Part shown: positions 41,242-43,583 of the stretch, in pieces
How positions within the stretch are numbered: the stretch's first letter is position 1
Layout: each line of letters starts with the position of its first letter
From: Geodermatophilus africanus
GTDB lineage: Bacteria > Actinomycetota > Actinomycetes > Mycobacteriales > Geodermatophilaceae
Assembly (NCBI RefSeq): GCF_900107105.1
Contig: NZ_FNOT01000025.1
Coordinates: 1-43,583, forward strand
DNA length: 43,583 bases
Direction: 5' to 3'
The notes under the pieces: model-generated
The model's input: the letters and a program-made list of their open reading frames with translations, nothing else
Told to the model about the DNA's origin: nothing
The model's database searches: none
Made by a program: the position numbers and the translations under genes

Positions 41242-41861
41242 GGCTTAAGAAGACGTTGCATTAGTTCGTCAGTAGTCCTCGGGCGCAGATGAGGGTGACG
41301 GCCAGGCCGGGCGGGCCAGCGCGGTGATGGTCGTTCAGCGGTAGGCCGCAGGCTTCGACGAGCAGGTGGTACTTGCTGCCGGCCTTGCTGCTGTCGGTGG
41401 GGTTCGGGCCGGTCAGTGCACGCCCCTCTTCGCCCGGACGCTGACGGAGTCCAGGCTGGCTCGGTTCCAGTCCAGCCGGCCCTGCTCGCCCGGACGGTCC
41501 AGCACGAACTGGTGGAGACGGTCGAAGGCGCCGGCGTCGGCCCACTCGTGCATCCGTCGCCAGCAGGTCCAGCCCGACCCGTAGCCCAGCTCGGTGGGCA
41601 GCTTGGCCCAGCCGATCCCGGTGGACTTCACGAAGGCGATGCCCTCGAGTACGTCCCGGTCGGAGACCCGCGGGCGACCGATGCGGCCATGCACTGCTGG
41701 CCTCTGCGATGGGATCAGCGGCTCGAACAGCGCCCACAGCTCATCGCTGACCAGCCTGCGCCGCGGGGAAGACGCCGGCGAGGACACGCCCGACAGCCTG
41801 AGCCGAGCCGTCCAAACGGAACAGGGCCCAAAGCCCTACTTCTGCAACGTCTTCTTAAGCC
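41242..41861. mobile_element. Internally deleted IS5-family insertion sequence
   Basis: A 620-bp element bounded by perfect 19-bp inverted repeats: GGCTTAAGAAGACGTTGCA at 41242-41260 and its complement at 41843-41861. It is flanked by CCG on both sides (41239-41241 and 41862-41864), a likely 3-bp target duplication, although one further base pair of inverted symmetry makes the edge ambiguous. It encodes a broken DDE transposase on the minus strand. Full IS5-type elements of this kind are usually over 800 bp, so about 200-350 bp seem to be missing. Confidence 0.85.
41261..41787 (-). pseudogene. Truncated, frameshifted IS5-family transposase
   Basis: The first frame (41413-41787, GTG start, 124 residues) gives the N-terminal part (LFEPLIPSQRPAVHGRIGRP, then LPTELGYGSGWTCWRRMHEW) and the first catalytic Asp region LDSVSVRAKRG. 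The reading then moves to a second frame (LTGPNPTDSSKAGSKYHLLV) that ends LAVTLICARGLLTN at 41261. The segment between GLPL and the C-terminal LICAR, which carries the remaining DDE residues in intact relatives, is missing. The shift at AKRG may reflect a programmed frameshift or a mutation. It should be inactive but could be mobilised by a full copy elsewhere. Confidence 0.85.
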
Positions 41862-42117
41862 CCGCCGACCGTGCCGCCTTCCGTCACGGATGCTCCGCGT
41901 CACTATGCGGTCATTCAGCGCGACCTCGGCACCGTCCGATGTGCATTTGTATACCCGGCGGATCACGAGCCGTGACGACTCGACCGAGCCTGTCTTCTCG
42001 CGAGCATTCAAGTGTTGCCCTCACTCGCCCCTTCCGGAAATTGTCCGTCTGCAACTGCTGCGAGTGACGGGTCAACGAAACGCCGCTTCGCTGTGGATTC
42101 CGAGCCAAGGAGCGTCC

Positions 42118-43583
42118 GTGTCGTTGTGGAGGGCGTCCGGCGAATTGCGACGTCGTCGCGCGCTGCGCCCTGGTGCCGAGCTGACGAAGCACCTGACCTG
42201 CTGCGCCCGGTGGCTGTGGCGCCTGTTCCTGACCACGGGTGCGTTCCTGCTGCTGGCGCTCGTGACCGACATGGCACGGGCGGACACGCCCGGGCCGGTC
42301 GACAGCACGGCCGACGATGTGTCGGGTGTGTCGGACGGCCTCGGCGATCCACAGGTCACGGACATCGGCACTGACACGGAGCTCGGGACCTCCGGGCCAG
42401 CATCTTCGGATGCCAAGACAGACGAGGGTGACCCGGCGGCCGATGAAGCCGACCAGGGTGACCGGGGCGACGAGAGCGCAGGCCCAGCGGGGCCCAACCA
42501 GGACGCCCCCTCGAACGAGGACAGCCCCGGCCAGACGTCCAGTGAACAAGGCGCCGACGATCAGTCGCCGAGTACGGACACGGACCAGCCGGGGTCGCCG
42601 GTCGCGGGATTCCCCAGCGCGGACCAGTCGGATCTCGATCCCGAACCAGACGGGGGATCGCCCGATGCCGAGGCACAGGCCGACTCGGCGTCCGAGCTGC
42701 CGAACACTTCTGCTGGCGAGAACCCCGCACCTCCGGACGAGAGTCCACCGCCTGCGGGCGGTGCTGGTGAGGAGCCGCCGGACGCCGACCGGCCGCCGAG
42801 CGACCCGACGCCTGACGTCGCCGCCTCGGAGCCCGCCGCTCCCGGACCATCGGCGCATCCGACTCCTGAGCCAGGGCTGCCCGACCCACCGGTCGAGCCC
42901 CGACAGCGGGACACCGATCTCTCGCCAGCTGACCCCCCGCCGCACCCCGCAACCCCGGATCCCACCGCTCCCGAACCGACGCCGCATCGAGTTCCGGAGC
43001 CGGGCGTCCCCAACCGACCGGCCGTGTCCGAGGTCGTCGGTGATGAGCCGCAGTTGCCCGAACCGCCGACAGCGCCGGTGTCCGAGTCCTCACCACCGGT
43101 CTCACCAGGCTCTGCGCCACCGATCGACTTTGTGTCCCCTGCACGGCCGAGCTCCGGGCCTCCACCGACAGCTGCGTCATCCACCGAACCCGCGCGGCAC
43201 ACAGACCCCGGGTCACCGACCGACCCGGTCCTCGATCTCTCGCTCAACGGGCCGGCACAGGCCACCTCCGCCCCGGACCGGATGCCCGAACCCGCGGCTC
43301 AACAGCGCCTCGGCTCGAACGATCCGACCGACGACGCCTCGGTCATGCCGGCCAAGGAGACCTCACACTCCGCCGACCGCCGGGAAGCCTCCCGGCCAGC
43401 GGCGCGGCACGACGGCGCGACCGGGCCCGGGCGCGGAGACCCCGTCGCGCCGGACACGCCCACTGACAGGAACCAGCGTAGTGAGCGGGCCGAGACCGCC
43501 CGCGCTGAGGACTGGGACCGCGACCCGTTCGAGCGCTGGCAGCGGAACAGCGACGCCGAGACCGCCCGCGCTGAGGACTGGGA
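42118..43583 (+). CDS. Secreted Pro/Asp/Ser-rich protein with C-terminal tandem repeats (partial)
   Basis: A frame open from 42118 to the right edge (488 codons, incomplete). GTG at 42118 has AAGGAG at 42107-42112, 5 nt upstream. The N-terminus is a signal peptide: basic region, hydrophobic stretch at 32-50 (WLWRLFLTTGAFLLLALVT) and a likely signal peptidase site ARA|DTP after residue 55. The rest is strongly acidic and Pro/Ser/Gly-rich with no known domain (for example EPGLPDPPVEPRQRDTD), then a change to charged RAETARAEDWDRDPFERWQ, repeated every 22 residues. Long open frames on the opposite strand are judged shadows. It probably is an exported or wall-associated protein; function is unknown. 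It starts 256 bp after the IS element. Confidence 0.72.
   Translation, partial: MSLWRASGELRRRRALRPGAELTKHLTCCARWLWRLFLTTGAFLLLALVTDMARADTPGPVDSTADDVSGVSDGLGDPQVTDIGTDTELGTSGPASSDAKTDEGDPAADEADQGDRGDESAGPAGPNQDAPSNEDSPGQTSSEQGADDQSPSTDTDQPGSPVAGFPSADQSDLDPEPDGGSPDAEAQADSASELPNTSAGENPAPPDESPPPAGGAGEEPPDADRPPSDPTPDVAASEPAAPGPSAHPTPEPGLPDPPVEPRQRDTDLSPADPPPHPATPDPTAPEPTPHRVPEPGVPNRPAVSEVVGDEPQLPEPPTAPVSESSPPVSPGSAPPIDFVSPARPSSGPPPTAASSTEPARHTDPGSPTDPVLDLSLNGPAQATSAPDRMPEPAAQQRLGSNDPTDDASVMPAKETSHSADRREASRPAARHDGATGPGRGDPVAPDTPTDRNQRSERAETARAEDWDRDPFERWQRNSDAETARAEDW
43489..43583 (+). repeat. 66-bp tandem repeat at the right edge
   Basis: A 29-nt sequence at 43489-43517 (AETARAEDWD) recurs exactly at 43555-43583, a period of 66 bp or 22 codons. 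The window ends at the end of the second copy, so the array probably continues. Confidence 0.85.

Noticed and set aside
41911..43265. Several long minus-strand frames at the right edge
   Set aside because: The plus strand has a good ribosome binding site, a signal peptide and an uninterrupted frame to the window edge. The minus frames give Arg/Gly/Ser-rich sequences without domains.

Overview
The window comes from a very GC-rich chromosome of an actinobacterium. F420-type oxidoreductases, a menaquinone gene (menB), glucosyl-3-phosphoglycerate synthases, a mycobacterial-type thiolase/FabG4/MaoC set, frequent GTG starts and nearly universal TGA stops all fit. A formate dehydrogenase with an in-frame UAG at the selenocysteine position points to Geodermatophilaceae (Blastococcus or Geodermatophilus), where UAG-coded selenocysteine has been reported. 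This assignment rests on recalled literature and protein features, not on a search.\n\nLayout. 0.1-4.4 kb: a TetR regulator divergent from a thiolase / two-domain ketoreductase / MaoC hydratase operon, ending in an 18-bp perfect hairpin. 4.4-6.2 kb: a family 2 glycoside hydrolase. 6.4-12.0 kb: a complete five-gene peptide-type ABC transporter with overlapping genes. 12.0-15.4 kb: two F420/flavin-type proteins, a methyltransferase and two small unknown proteins. 15.45 kb: tRNA-Ser(UGA). 15.7-19.7 kb: twin STAS proteins, a membrane GGDEF protein, a geranylgeranyl-reductase-like flavoprotein, a LOG-family protein and a Nudix hydrolase. 19.8-24.4 kb: an EEP-family phosphodiesterase, a low-complexity membrane protein, menB, a small protein and two TetR regulators. 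24.7-29.0 kb: a Gfo/Idh/MocA oxidoreductase, a GT4 glycosyltransferase and two gpgS paralogues. 29.1-32.7 kb: a tightly overlapping metallo-hydrolase / DedA / membrane phosphodiesterase operon. 33.0-33.9 kb: a DUF559-type protein between two copies of a palindromic repeat. 34.1-39.7 kb: formate dehydrogenase alpha (selenocysteine), iron-sulfur beta and NrfD-like membrane subunits. 40.0-43.6 kb: a more accessory-looking end with a CelD/GNAT-like protein, an internally deleted IS5-type element and the start of a secreted Pro/Asp/Ser-rich repeat protein running off the window.\n\nThe main observation is at 34713-34745. The frame of the formate dehydrogenase catalytic subunit is interrupted by TAG exactly where relatives carry selenocysteine. 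Eleven bases later comes a 7-bp stem with a GGUCU loop, the same loop and spacing as the minimal E. coli fdhF SECIS element. UAG is used as an ordinary stop in at least two other genes here, so recoding must depend on context. No selA, selB, selC or selD gene is in the window.\n\nA second theme is dispersed palindromic DNA: four copies of a 66-67 bp element with 17-nt arms, and two elements sharing a 20-nt GC-rich block. No CRISPR array, prophage, rRNA or replication origin was seen.
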